A DNA stretch of 64,000 nucleotides from positions 127,167 to 191,166 of the forward strand of contig MTMD02000014.1 of NCBI GenBank assembly GCA_002010065.2, in the 5' to 3' direction. A model generated the notes under the pieces. It did not search any database. It worked only from the letters and a program-made list of their open reading frames with translations, and was not told where the DNA came from. The translations under genes and the position numbers were made by a program. The DNA comes from Candidatus Pyrohabitans jungbluthii. Its GTDB lineage: Archaea; Hydrothermarchaeota; Hydrothermarchaeia; Hydrothermarchaeales; BMS3B. Within the stretch, counting starts at the first letter, position 1, and each line of letters starts with the position of its first letter. Below are positions 43,955 to 57,108 of the stretch, one piece after another.

Positions 43955-46208
43955 AACACACCCTGTGCTGGACAAGCTCATTCTCTTTGGATTTTTCCTT
44001 TCAGGATTCGCTGCACTTAGTTATGAGCAGATATGGACGCAGTTGCTTATGCTTGTCTACGGTGCATCAACCTACGCCTTTTCGGTTATGCTTACGTGTT
44101 TCTTCATCGGTCTTGCCCTTGGAAGCTACCTCATAAGCAGGGTGGTTGACCGTCTGAGAATGCCAATAATAACCTTCTCTTTTGTTGAACTCGCAATAGG
44201 CCTTTTTGGGCTTTTGCTGCTTCCAGTTTTCACAAAGCTTGACGAGCCCTATCTGCGCTTCTACCTGACAGCGCCTTCCTACCACTACTTCCTGCTCTCA
44301 TGGTTCATAATACCCTTCTTTCTTCTCTTTCCCACAACACTAATGGGTGCAACGCTACCTCTTGTAAGCAGAATTTTCGCTGCCGACGAGGCGAGAATAG
44401 GCACCGCCATAGGGGAAGTTTTCTCAGCCAATACATTTGGAAGCATAGCAGGAGCATTCCTAACTGGATTTGTGCTCATCCCAAGCTTGGGTGTTGAAAA
44501 GGCGACGCTCATTGCAGCTCTCGCCAACATCTCCGTAGCTCTCCTTCTCTTCCTCTACTCTGATAGGCTGCTGGCGATGCAGGGTATATATTCACTGCCT
44601 CTTGGCAGGTACTTCAGGAAGCGGAAAAGGCAGTTCTACTCCCTTCTTTTTGTTTCTCTCCTTCTTTCTCTCTTTATCGCCAGCTACAGGATAGACCCCA
44701 CTTTTGCCGGGGTTTACTACGCTGGCAAGAGGTTTTCGAGCTTGGAAGAGTGGAAGGAGGCAAAGGAGAGCTTTGAAATAATCTACAGCAGGTTTGGTCT
44801 CTATGGTCTGGTGATGGTTGGCAGGGACAGCGAGGGCCTTTATCTTGCAGTTAACGGCAAGACCGAAGCAAGTACAACTCGCGAAGACATGGAGACGCAA
44901 TACTTGATAGCCTACCTACCTTTAATGATCCATGGCAATGCCAAGGATGTGCTTAACATTGGCTTGGGCGGAGGCTTCACCCTTGCCGCTATTGCGACGA
45001 TGCCGGTGGAAAAAATAGACAACATCGAGATAAACCCCCTCGTTGCTGAAGTCGCAGAAAAGTACTTCTCTCAGTACAATAACCACGTGCTTAGAGATCC
45101 GAGGGTAAAGCTAATCTTCGCCGACGGCAGAAATCACCTGTGGCACTCCTCGGATAAATATGATGTGATAATCTCAGAGCCCTCAAATCCGTGGATCTCG
45201 GGCGAGGGACATCTATTTACTAAGGAGTTCTTTGAAATAGTGCGCCAGCATTTAAAAGAAGACGGCATATTCTGCCAGTGGGCACCCATGTATGAGCACG
45301 ACAGCGAGGATATAAAAATAATGCTTCGAACGATTAGCAGCGTCTTTCCCTACGTTCAGGTTTACAACTCGGGCGCAGATATGATTATTCTCGCATCGCA
45401 GCAGGAGATAAACCCCGACTTCTCAAAAATTCTCAGCTATCTTTCACGAGAGGAGGTTCGAAGGAGCCTCGCTACCATATACGGGGAAGACAGACCTCTA
45501 CAGCTAGCGGACGAGCTTTTCAAAACCTTTCTTCTCGACTCCGAGGAAGTAAAAGAATATGTGAGAGGAGAGCAGACTTTGAATACCGATGACCACACCG
45601 TGCTTGAATTCAGAAGTGCTCTCAATACCATAAAGAAAAAGTATCATGACCCTAGGCATGTGATTGAACCTTTAAATGATATAATTGCCTTTAAGAAATC
45701 CTACACAGGCAGTCCGGTTTTCACACCCCCACTCTCTGGTTTGGTAGCCTCGTCCGAGGATAGGGATACCCTCCTCTTCCTTGGACTTGAGGTTAGCACT
45801 GGGAATAACTGGAGCCTCAGCGATTTAAATTATGGGCACATGCTGGCGATTTCCAAGGAGGGGACGGTAATGTATTCACTGGGCAAAAGTGCTGTTTACA
45901 GCTTGCCCAACCAAGGTAAGCTCGCTGTAGTCGGCCTGGACATGAGCGCTCCACCTCCTGAGGAAGTATTGGGAGGTATAGTAAGGGAGGTGTTCGGCCT
46001 CGATGAAGTTAGGGTAGTGGGAAGCTATAGAGGTGAGGAACACATCTTCCACACCTTTGAAGTCAGTGCTGCGAGAGGCCGCCTACTGGGTATGTCTAAG
46101 GCCTGGTATTGTGAGCATAACGGAATTCTCTACATAGCAATCGCAGCTTTCCCTGCTGGAGAGGGTGACGCAGGAAAGGCTCTGGAAGCGCTTCGCTGCC
46201 TACATTAG
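43938..46208 (+). CDS. Membrane protein fused to spermidine-synthase-like domain
   Basis: A 756-residue protein: about seven transmembrane helices (to residue ~255; ALSYEQIWTQLLMLVYGAST parallels the previous gene), then a spermidine-synthase-like fold with NIGLGGGFTLAAIA, DNIEINPLVAEVA, ADGRNHLW and SEPSNPWISGEG. A roughly 170-residue C-terminal domain I do not recognise follows. It starts at GTG within the previous gene. Aminopropyl transfer to a polyamine-like or lipid-linked substrate is possible; catalytic acidic residues are not fully conserved by eye, so activity is uncertain. Confidence 0.75.
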   Translation: MRPLNKTHPVLDKLILFGFFLSGFAALSYEQIWTQLLMLVYGASTYAFSVMLTCFFIGLALGSYLISRVVDRLRMPIITFSFVELAIGLFGLLLLPVFTKLDEPYLRFYLTAPSYHYFLLSWFIIPFFLLFPTTLMGATLPLVSRIFAADEARIGTAIGEVFSANTFGSIAGAFLTGFVLIPSLGVEKATLIAALANISVALLLFLYSDRLLAMQGIYSLPLGRYFRKRKRQFYSLLFVSLLLSLFIASYRIDPTFAGVYYAGKRFSSLEEWKEAKESFEIIYSRFGLYGLVMVGRDSEGLYLAVNGKTEASTTREDMETQYLIAYLPLMIHGNAKDVLNIGLGGGFTLAAIATMPVEKIDNIEINPLVAEVAEKYFSQYNNHVLRDPRVKLIFADGRNHLWHSSDKYDVIISEPSNPWISGEGHLFTKEFFEIVRQHLKEDGIFCQWAPMYEHDSEDIKIMLRTISSVFPYVQVYNSGADMIILASQQEINPDFSKILSYLSREEVRRSLATIYGEDRPLQLADELFKTFLLDSEEVKEYVRGEQTLNTDDHTVLEFRSALNTIKKKYHDPRHVIEPLNDIIAFKKSYTGSPVFTPPLSGLVASSEDRDTLLFLGLEVSTGNNWSLSDLNYGHMLAISKEGTVMYSLGKSAVYSLPNQGKLAVVGLDMSAPPPEEVLGGIVREVFGLDEVRVVGSYRGEEHIFHTFEVSAARGRLLGMSKAWYCEHNGILYIAIAAFPAGEGDAGKALEALRCLH

Positions 46209-47101
46209 GGTGCCATTGGGGTATACTTCTCCAGAAATTCGTACTTCTCTCTGTAGAGAATGCGCAGCGCCGCTTTTGCCTGCGTCGACGCGTTTGCGCT
46301 CATCTCCACCAGCTTTATGAATTTCCCGGTGCGCATGCTCTCCCTTATATCTGCCATAACCCCGCGAAGCATGGCGATGTTATGCTTCACCAGCAGTGGG
46401 AGGCTATTTTGCAGCCTTTCCTTATCATTTGCAATGCACACCTCGCAGGTGCACGGAAGCTCCTTCATTCTATCGAGGGGGTAGCTTTCATAAGGGGTCA
46501 GGTAGAAGCCGCGCAGTGCCGAGCTTATCGCATAGCTTGCGTCCAGTAAATCCACGCCCATGTATGCGAGCACAGGAAAGAGCGCAAGGGGAGCGCCCGG
46601 CAAGTAAAGCACAGTGTTTGGGCTTACCGCCTCTCTTACGCGCGTAACAACCTCCACCAGTAACCTGGGGCGCTGGCAGAGTTTGGCACCGTTGGCTATG
46701 CAGAGCAACCTTCGCGACGCGAGTTTACGGGCTGCACGCTCTCTTAGCTCGGGATACTTACCCCCTTCGATTATAGCACCATGTTCAGGGAACTGCTCCG
46801 CAAGAGCGAGGGTTTTCTCCACCCCAAGCTCAGCCAGCTCTCTGTGGATGTCGAGCCCAAAGCCAGCGCTGGGCAGGATTCCAAAGCGTCTTATTTTCGC
46901 TCCTACGCCGAGAGTTCCGTAGTGGACCACCACCGGCGCCTTTGAGGTGCGCATCCAGTAGGGGGTGATGTAAACTTCATGCTTTAGGCGGGAGGTGGAA
47001 GAGGTTATGTTAAGGAGAAAGTTGGGAGTGGGAATCTTTTTATCTTCGAGATGCCATACTCCCAGGCGAGCAGGACCAGAGTGGGCAAGTATTTCCAGCA
47101 T
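46205..47101 (-). CDS. tRNA-guanine transglycosylase-family protein (archaeosine pathway-like)
   Basis: A 298-residue protein resembling the catalytic barrel of archaeal TGT/ArcS: LEILAHSGPARLGVWHL start, VGVDLLDASYAISSALRG, and a zinc-binding PCTCEVC (C-x-C-x2-C) near residue 220. It is shorter than TgtA or full ArcS, lacking PUA and other C-terminal domains. A role in archaeosine formation at tRNA position 15 is the best guess; it may be a stand-alone ArcS N-domain. Its 3' end overlaps the convergent membrane gene by four bases. Confidence 0.65.
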   Translation of the reverse strand: MLEILAHSGPARLGVWHLEDKKIPTPNFLLNITSSTSRLKHEVYITPYWMRTSKAPVVVHYGTLGVGAKIRRFGILPSAGFGLDIHRELAELGVEKTLALAEQFPEHGAIIEGGKYPELRERAARKLASRRLLCIANGAKLCQRPRLLVEVVTRVREAVSPNTVLYLPGAPLALFPVLAYMGVDLLDASYAISSALRGFYLTPYESYPLDRMKELPCTCEVCIANDKERLQNSLPLLVKHNIAMLRGVMADIRESMRTGKFIKLVEMSANASTQAKAALRILYREKYEFLEKYTPMAP

Positions 47102-47148
47102 GGGCTAAGCTTGCATTTCCTGCTATAATAAGCTTTGGAGGCTGAGCG

Positions 47149-47724
47149 ATGGAGAGGAAGATTGTGTATTTTGACTCCCCCGGCAAGAGGAACACCGACG
47201 AGGTTATCCGCATTGCAAGGGAGCGCGTGAAGGAGGGCGGCATCGAGAAGGTGGTCGTTGCCAGCGCCTCAGGGGCTACGGCGGTTAAGGTTCTGGAGGC
47301 TTTCTCAGGGCTACGCGTCAAGATAATTGCCGTAACCTACCATGCGGGCTTCTCCTCGCCAGGAAGCGTTGATTTAGAGGAAGAGAACCGCCGTGCCCTG
47401 GAGGCGGCGGGAGTACCCATAGTAATGGCTACGCATGCGCTCAGTGGCGTTGAGCGTTCCTTTTCGCGGAGATTCGGCGGCATCTCTACGGTTGAAGTTG
47501 TGGCAGAGACTTTACGAGCCCTCTTCGGGCAGGGGCTCAAGACATGCGTTGAGGTGGCGATAATGGCATGCGACGCTGGCAGGGTTTCACCGCACGAAGA
47601 CGTTATAGCTCTGGGTGGCACAGGCGGAGTAGGCGTGGACACTGCGTGCGTAATTCGCCCCGCGAACATGAACCGCTTCTTCGATATGCGGGTGAGGGAG
47701 GTACTCTGCATGCCGAGGAAGTGA
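47149..47724 (+). CDS. Pyruvate kinase C-terminal-like protein
   Basis: A 191-residue single-domain protein of the COG1751 family, like the C-terminal domain of pyruvate kinase: YFDSPGKRNTDEVIRIA, VVASASGATAVKVLEAF and GGTGGVGVDTACVIRPAN. Function is unknown; no kinase active site is present. It diverges from the TGT-like gene and is the last gene before the rRNA operon. Confidence 0.88.
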   Translation: MERKIVYFDSPGKRNTDEVIRIARERVKEGGIEKVVVASASGATAVKVLEAFSGLRVKIIAVTYHAGFSSPGSVDLEEENRRALEAAGVPIVMATHALSGVERSFSRRFGGISTVEVVAETLRALFGQGLKTCVEVAIMACDAGRVSPHEDVIALGGTGGVGVDTACVIRPANMNRFFDMRVREVLCMPRK

Positions 47725-47857
47725 GTGCTACAACAACCCTTGCACTCGTGACTCGCTACTCTATGGAACACGCCGTGGAAAGCTTACAACATTGCTTTCA
47801 CACGGCATGTGCACAATAAGATACACACCGAGTAACCTCTCAGAAACTCAAAATTGG
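47725..47857. other. Intergenic region upstream of the rRNA promoter
   Basis: No gene seen. The main structure is an imperfect hairpin at 47768-47810: ACACGCCGTGGAAAGC pairs with GCTTTCACACGGCATGT across a 10-base loop, with one bulge. It lies 44 bases after the stop at 47724 and could end that transcript or insulate the rRNA promoter. Confidence 0.45.
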
Positions 47858-47863
47858 TTATAA
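47858..47863 (+). promoter_or_regulatory. Probable TATA box of the rRNA operon
   Basis: TTATAA about 26 bases before the base of the first leader hairpin (47889), placing the expected transcription start right at that hairpin. Position-based inference. Confidence 0.45.
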
Positions 47864-47888
47864 GAGGTTAACATCCCATTAGTAATAG

Positions 47889-48060
47889 GGCGCAGCCTTC
47901 GGCGAAATGCCCGGAGGTGGCGAGGAGCCTGAGATGAAGGGCATCAAAATCCTGGCTGCGCTATAGCTCGCGCATGGGCGCGAGGATCTCTTTTGAAACC
48001 CTCGACAAGAGGGTTGATGACAGCAATGAGGGCTCAAGCTCATCGCTTGGGTCTGATGTA
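47889..48060 (+). ncRNA. Structured rRNA leader with four hairpins
   Basis: Four consecutive hairpins precede the 16S processing stem: (1) GCGCAGCC 47890-47897 with GGCTGCGC 47954-47961, enclosing ATGCCC/GGGCAT; (2) CTCGCGC-ATGG-GCGCGAG 47967-47984; (3) AACCCTC-GACAA-GAGGGTT 47997-48015; (4) AGC-A-ATGAG / CTCAT-C-GCT 48022-48047. Hairpin 1 with internal loop, upper stem and CTGAGATGA near its apex, followed by TATA one base after the stem, resembles an H/ACA-type guide with a possible k-turn. Whether it is processed into a stable RNA is unknown. Confidence 0.5.
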
Positions 48061-48093
48061 GGCTCGGCAGTGGTGAAACCCGGTTAGTGGTGC
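48061..48093 (+). other. 16S processing stem, 5' arm (bulge-helix-bulge)
   Basis: GGCTCGGCAG (48061-48070), TGGTG (48071-48075), bulge AAA, CCCGGTTAGTGGTGC (48079-48093). It pairs with 49631-49663 beyond the 16S 3' end. The central 5-bp helix with 3-nt bulges on opposite strands is the archaeal splicing-endonuclease site. Confidence 0.8.
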
Positions 48094-48134
48094 TTGTAAA
48101 AAACCTTTTGAGCAGGGAAACCCCGCCAATCCTA

Positions 48135-49623
<1,489 letters not shown>

Positions 49624-49630
49624 GAGCACG

Positions 49631-49663
49631 GCACCGCTAACCGGGCACCAAATCTGCCGAGCC
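49631..49663 (+). other. 16S processing stem, 3' arm (bulge-helix-bulge)
   Basis: GCACCGCTAACCGGG (49631-49645), CACCA (49646-49650), bulge AAT (49651-49653), CTGCCGAGCC (49654-49663), complementary to 48061-48093. It lies eight bases past the mature 16S end. Confidence 0.8.
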
Positions 49664-49736
49664 TGTTCCAGAAAGTTTAACACGTTAGGGCTCGGGTAAT
49701 GAGGTGGGCGCACACATAGTGTGCGTCTGTTAATCC

Positions 49737-49809
49737 GGGCCCGTAGCTCAGTTGGAAGAGCATCCGGTTTGCAGCCGGAAGGCCACGGGTTCAAATCCCG
49801 TCGGGTCCA
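49737..49809 (+). tRNA. tRNA-Ala (TGC)
   Basis: A 73-base cloverleaf: acceptor GGGCCCG/CGGGTCC, D arm GCTC/GAGC, anticodon stem TCCGG/CCGGA with loop TTTGCAG (anticodon TGC), T arm ACGGG-TTCAAAT-CCCGT. The 3' CCA is not encoded. An alanine tRNA in the 16S-23S spacer is typical of euryarchaea. Confidence 0.97.
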
Positions 49810-49908
49810 CTTCACCCTTTCATCATCATGGTCATCTAGTGACTGAGGCCCGCAATCTCGCGGTTGCGGGTCAATAGGCCGAGAGCGATTATGATAATCG
49901 CTCGCTGA

Positions 49909-49950
49909 GGCCCCGCATAGGTCTGGCTGAGTGCAATCTGACTCTGTGCC
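49909..49950 (+). other. 23S processing stem, 5' arm (bulge-helix-bulge)
   Basis: GGCCCCGCATAGGTCTGGCT plus GA (49909-49930) pairs perfectly with 53035-53056. GTGC (49931-49934) pairs with GCAC, then bulge AAT (49935-49937), and CTGACTCTGTGCC (49938-49950) pairs with the inner 3' arm. This 4-bp helix with 3-nt bulges is a textbook bulge-helix-bulge. Two further spacer hairpins lie just upstream (CCCGCAA/TTGCGGG and GAGCGATTA/TAATCGCTC). Confidence 0.88.
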
Positions 49951-49959
49951 CCAGTAGCA

Positions 49960-53012
<3,053 letters not shown>

Positions 53013-53018
53013 AAGGCG

Positions 53019-53064
53019 CAGAGTCAGGCACTGATCAGCCAGACCTATGCGGGGCCTTTTATTC
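53019..53064 (+). other. 23S processing stem, 3' arm, and T-rich end
   Basis: CAGAGTCAG (53019-53027), GCAC (53028-53031), bulge TGA (53032-53034), then TCAGCCAGACCTATGCGGGG through CC (53035-53056), complementary to 49909-49950. It is followed by TTTTATTCTTATTC, a likely archaeal transcription end for the rRNA operon. Confidence 0.85.
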
Positions 53065-53277
53065 TTATTCGCTTGTTCTGAGATGTGTTGAGTTTTGTTG
53101 AAAAAGAAGGATGACTGCCCTTACTCTTCTATATCTGAAGCAAAATAGCATAGAAGAGCCCCCTATTAGGACATATTTCAATATCACCCATATGAATTCC
53201 TCAACAAATTCTTTTCTTTCGTCGATTATATTTTGCATCCAGATATTTGAAGATTTGATTCGTATTAATTACATACT

Positions 53278-54060
53278 TTGAATATAACTTTTTCTTTCAA
53301 GCACGGCGAAAGAATCATAAACAAGTTCTTAGAATTTAATATATTAGAGGTTTTCTATGTGTTCGGTATCTACGATATCCCCTTAAGGATGGAGAGGGAG
53401 TTCACCCTTTCGGTTGAGGAGAGGGGCGAAAACTTTGTTTACCGCAGGGAGAGCGGTGACGAGATAGTTGAGAAGATGCTCCTCGCGGGAGATGGGAAAC
53501 TCCTTGTTAACCCTGTGGAGCCTCTAAACAAGCCCAAGGAGATAACCCCTCTTCTTTTAATAGAGTTCCAGAAGCCTGTGGTTATTGAGCCAGGGGCAAA
53601 GAGGAAAATCTTCCTGAAGTTCCCCATTGAAATAGGGGTGTTCATCTCTGGGGGCAAAAAACTTGAGGTGATGGACATCTTTACCATTGCCAGGCAGAAG
53701 TATACCCTGTATGGCGATGTGAGCACAGGTAAGATCTGCAGGTACTGGAAAAGTGATGTTTACCCTTCCATACCTGAGGCTGACCCCGTGAGGGAGGGGA
53801 TTCTGGAGCTCAGGTTTGAGAATTTGTCAAGGGGCTGGGTGGAAGTGACAAGGGCGGTGTTCAACGCCTACGGCATGAAAATCTACTACAGCGATTCTAT
53901 GGTGAGTATGCGTGGAAACATGCGAATACTCGGCGAAGGCACGGCGGAGACGTACTTCTCCAACTCGCCCCTTGAAAAGGGTATGAAGAAGGCTGTAGAG
54001 CTTTACACTGCCAGAAGACTTGCAATTTCAACAAAATTTCTGATGGAGGCGGGACTGTGA
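53278..54060 (+). CDS. DUF432 protein
   Basis: A 260-residue protein of the DUF432 family, a beta-rich soluble protein found next to MscS channels in archaea (FVYRRESGDEIVEKML, GVFISGGKKLEVMDIFTIA, KYTLYGDVSTGKICRYWKS). The TTG start is uncertain; no better ATG exists before residue 38, which would remove the family N-terminus. Its TGA overlaps the GTG of the channel gene (GTGA), so the two are coupled; it may gate or assemble the channel. Confidence 0.85.
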   Translation: MNITFSFKHGERIINKFLEFNILEVFYVFGIYDIPLRMEREFTLSVEERGENFVYRRESGDEIVEKMLLAGDGKLLVNPVEPLNKPKEITPLLLIEFQKPVVIEPGAKRKIFLKFPIEIGVFISGGKKLEVMDIFTIARQKYTLYGDVSTGKICRYWKSDVYPSIPEADPVREGILELRFENLSRGWVEVTRAVFNAYGMKIYYSDSMVSMRGNMRILGEGTAETYFSNSPLEKGMKKAVELYTARRLAISTKFLMEAGL

Positions 54061-54860
54061 TTTTGGATACCGTGATTTACGGGGAAATAACCCTCTTCAA
54101 TCTCCTTCAGGTTCTGTTTATCCTTATCATTGCAGCGATTTTGGCAAAGGTTGTGGTTTTAAACATCAGGAGGTCTCTCAAGGATAAGCTGAGGAAGGAC
54201 CATCTGGAAATCCTTGTCAAGGCTGTTTACTACACCATCATCGGCGTTGCGGTGATTTCAGTCCTCCCCATCCTGGGTGTAAATCCTTCAGGCTTTCTTG
54301 TGGCGGGGGGGATAGCGGGGCTTGTTATAGGCTTTGCCAGCCAGAAGATAGTTGCCAACCTGATCTCAGGGGTTTTTCTTGTTGTGGAGAGACCTGTGAA
54401 GATAGGGGACCAGATAAACATAGGCGACGTCTCGGGCATTGTGGTTGACATACACATCATCTCAACCATAATAAGAACCTTCGACGGGCTCTACGTGCGG
54501 GTGCCAAACGAGAAGGTGTTCACATCCAGCATAACCAACTTCGTTGGAAACGTGGCGAGGAGGTTTGAGTACGAGGTGGGGATAAGCTATAGCGACGACG
54601 TTGATAAAGCCAGTGAGGTAATTATAAAAGTCATTGAAGAGCACCCCTTTGCCCTTAAAAACCCCGCACCCCAGGTTTTTGTGGACAGGCTTGGAGAGAG
54701 CGCGGTTGTGCTGAGGGTGAGGATATGGGCACCCTCCACAGAGTGGTTTGGTGTGAGAATGGAGCTTCTGTGGAAAATTAAGAAGGCTCTTGAGGAGGAG
54801 GGCATAAAGGTACCCTTCCCGCAGCGCGTGGTGTGGCTTAGGGATGAGCCCTCCCGATAA
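54057..54860 (+). CDS. MscS-family mechanosensitive channel
   Basis: A 267-residue small-conductance channel. Transmembrane helices at about 15-35, 60-82 and 85-110 precede the MscS beta domain. The pore/hinge region is GGIAGLVIGFASQKIVANLISG, followed by ERPVKIGDQINIGDVSG and RVPNEKVFTSSITNF. It releases solutes during osmotic downshock. The start is GTG within the DUF432 stop. Confidence 0.93.
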   Translation: MILDTVIYGEITLFNLLQVLFILIIAAILAKVVVLNIRRSLKDKLRKDHLEILVKAVYYTIIGVAVISVLPILGVNPSGFLVAGGIAGLVIGFASQKIVANLISGVFLVVERPVKIGDQINIGDVSGIVVDIHIISTIIRTFDGLYVRVPNEKVFTSSITNFVGNVARRFEYEVGISYSDDVDKASEVIIKVIEEHPFALKNPAPQVFVDRLGESAVVLRVRIWAPSTEWFGVRMELLWKIKKALEEEGIKVPFPQRVVWLRDEPSR

Positions 54861-54935
54861 CGCAAAGTCTACTTTATGCAATGGCAGGTGTTTTTATATT
54901 CTTTAAAATCCATGTATTAACAGGGAGGTGGATAA

Positions 54936-55409
54936 ATGGTGGTTCAGATGAAAGTTAAAGGGGGAATTGTGCCGGGGGAGACAGCTTTAAAGTACGTGCA
55001 GAATCTGATTGATCCTACCAGGCAGGTAAGAAGCGGGTGGATTGAACTCACCCTTAAGGATGTATATATCCTCGAGGGATCGGGGAGTGTGGATTTTAGC
55101 GGCAAGGAGTCAAGCGCGGGTAAGCTCAAAAAACACCCTAAGCTGAAGAGAGAGGGCGATGCTTACGGCTGGTGGGCATTGGGGGGCGGAAGCTATGTCA
55201 TAGAGTTCAATGAAAAGATTTCCCTGCCCGAAAACTCCTACGCCCTGCTTTCTCCCAGACCACACCTGGTAATCAATGAGGCATTTCACCCCACTATGGT
55301 ATTGCATCCAGGTGAAAATCTCTGTCACGTTACTCTTTCAGTGGGCTCGCCCGGAATTAACCTCAAGGAAAATGCCAGGATTTCCAGGCTTTCAATCTTT
55401 GAATTTTGA
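54936..55409 (+). CDS. dUTPase/dCTP-deaminase-family protein
   Basis: A 157-residue protein with the dUTPase-like beta fold: SGWIELTLKDVYIL, LPENSYALLSPRPHLVINEAF, HPTMVLHPGENLCHVTLS. It matches the archaeal dUTP pyrophosphatase-like group, which is related to dCTP deaminase. Exact specificity is uncertain. A GGGAGGTGG site precedes the ATG. Confidence 0.8.
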   Translation: MVVQMKVKGGIVPGETALKYVQNLIDPTRQVRSGWIELTLKDVYILEGSGSVDFSGKESSAGKLKKHPKLKREGDAYGWWALGGGSYVIEFNEKISLPENSYALLSPRPHLVINEAFHPTMVLHPGENLCHVTLSVGSPGINLKENARISRLSIFEF

Positions 55410-55476
55410 CTTTTCCTCCCCAATTTTATTTTTATATAAACATGGCTGCCATCGCCAGCCGTCCTTAAAAGCCACC

Positions 55477-55893
55477 CTAACCAGTAATCCTGCGCCTGTA
55501 CTCCCTGAATATGTCAGTACTCCCTATTACCCCCACAACCCTGCCATCCTTCTTCACCGGCAGGTTGCAAATCTGGTTCTCGCCCATTAGCCTGGCTGCC
55601 TCTCTCACAGTGTCGTCGGCATCTATGAAAATCACAGGCTTCTCCATGATGTCGCCCACTCTGACCTTGAGCGGGTCCAAGCCCTTGCCTATCACCTTCT
55701 CCATTATGTCAAATCGCGTCACCAGCCCGAGCTCCTTGTAGGGGTTCATCCTCGCTACGATAATGCAACGGAAATTGTGCTCAAGCATGCGGCTCATCGC
55801 GTCTATGACTCGCAATTCGGGCTCCACCATGAGCACATACTTTGTCATCAGCTCAGAAACCCGCATGTCCGGAATAGCCTTGTAGTCTGCCAT
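55477..55893 (-). CDS. CBS-domain pair protein
   Basis: A 138-residue protein with two CBS motifs (about 10-65 and 75-135): MRVSELMTKYVLMVEPELRV and VGDIMEKPVIFIDADDTV. A GGGAGGCGC site precedes the ATG. It is one of several CBS proteins in the window (26.6 and 37.2 kb). Ligand unknown, probably an adenine nucleotide. Confidence 0.88.
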   Translation of the reverse strand: MADYKAIPDMRVSELMTKYVLMVEPELRVIDAMSRMLEHNFRCIIVARMNPYKELGLVTRFDIMEKVIGKGLDPLKVRVGDIMEKPVIFIDADDTVREAARLMGENQICNLPVKKDGRVVGVIGSTDIFREYRRRITG

Positions 55894-56052
55894 GCGCCTC
55901 CCTTCTGTTGCTTTATTATTTATATCTGCGCGTGGTAGAAAAAGTTTTCTTTTTGGATGCCTGTAAAAACCATTTAAAGGTGCCGACGTTACGCTTTGGC
56001 ATGCCTTAAACCATTTATATTAGTAATGTTGATTTAGAGCAAGGTGGTTGTC

Positions 56053-57102
56053 ATGGACAAGTACAGCGTCGCAGTATTGGGAGCCACTGGAATGGTGGGG
56101 CAGCGCTTCATTCAGCTTTTAGCTGAGCACCCCTACTTTGAACTCACCAGCGTTGCAGCCTCTGAGCGGAGCGCAGGTAAGCGCTACGCCGAAGCAGCGA
56201 AGTGGTACCTCGAGGGCGATATTCCAGAGGCTGTGAGAGACCTCACTGTAGTGCCGGTATCTCCTGAGAAGGTAAAGGCTGACATAGTTTTCTCTGCCCT
56301 GCCCAGTGGCGTCGCAAAGGAGGTGGAGCCCGAGTTTGCCAAGGCTGGATTTATAGTGGCGAGCAACGCCTCAGCCTACCGCATGGCTGAGGATGTGCCT
56401 CTGCTTATCCCTGAGGTCAACCCGGAGCATCTCGACATGATAGAGGTGCAGCAGGAGCGCAGAGGCTGGGACGGGGCGATAATCACCAACCCCAACTGCT
56501 CCACGATAATGGCAACCCTTACTTTCAAGCCCATCTACGACGCCTTTGGCATTGAAGAGGTCGTCGTAACCACGATGCAGGCTCTCTCCGGCGCTGGCTA
56601 TAACGGTGTGCCAAGCATGGCGATAGTTGACAACCTCATCCCCTACATAGCAAAAGAGGAGGAGAAGGTGGAGACCGAGGCGCTCAAGATTCTGGGCAAC
56701 TTCAACGGCGCGGAGATAGAGCAGGCGGATTTCAAAATTTCTGCCTCCTGCAACCGCGTGGCTGTGCTCGACGGCCACACTGAGTCGATTTTCCTGCGCA
56801 CGTCCAAAGAGGCAACCCCTGAGGAGATTAAGCAGGCGATGCGAAACTTCAGGGGTAAGCCTCAGGAGCTTGGCCTACCCACTGCACCACCCGAGCCTCT
56901 GATTGTGCGGGAGGAGCAGGACCGCCCGCAGCCCCGCTTAGACAGAAATGCTGGCAATGGCATGGCAGTAACCGTGGGCAGGGTTAGAGAGGACAAGATT
57001 CTCGGTGTGAAGTACATGGCTATGGGGCACAATACAATACGCGGCGCCGCGGGAGCGAGTGTGCTCAACGCCGAGCTTCTTGTAAAGACAAGGAAGCTGT
57101 GA
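56053..57102 (+). CDS. asd: Aspartate-semialdehyde dehydrogenase
   Basis: A 349-residue archaeal/fungal-type Asd. [18 protein letters not shown] binds NADP; the active cysteine is in [13 protein letters not shown], and [13 protein letters not shown] is conserved. It reduces aspartyl phosphate toward threonine, methionine and lysine. The ATG at 56053 is preferred because GGTGG lies just upstream; a GTG at 56044 is possible. It stands six bases before the moxR gene and may share its transcript. Confidence 0.95.
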   Translation: MDKYSVAVLGATGMVGQRFIQLLAEHPYFELTSVAASERSAGKRYAEAAKWYLEGDIPEAVRDLTVVPVSPEKVKADIVFSALPSGVAKEVEPEFAKAGFIVASNASAYRMAEDVPLLIPEVNPEHLDMIEVQQERRGWDGAIITNPNCSTIMATLTFKPIYDAFGIEEVVVTTMQALSGAGYNGVPSMAIVDNLIPYIAKEEEKVETEALKILGNFNGAEIEQADFKISASCNRVAVLDGHTESIFLRTSKEATPEEIKQAMRNFRGKPQELGLPTAPPEPLIVREEQDRPQPRLDRNAGNGMAVTVGRVREDKILGVKYMAMGHNTIRGAAGASVLNAELLVKTRKL

Positions 57103-57108
57103 AGGGAG

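Noticed and set aside
53065..53238. 57-codon minus-strand frame with one hydrophobic segment after the 23S gene
   Set aside because: No ribosome site or promoter seen, and it ends nine bases from the rRNA processing stem; probably chance, though a small membrane protein cannot be excluded.
53057..53277. 5S rRNA expected after 23S
   Set aside because: No 5S-like sequence is present here or before the DUF432 gene; 5S must be elsewhere.
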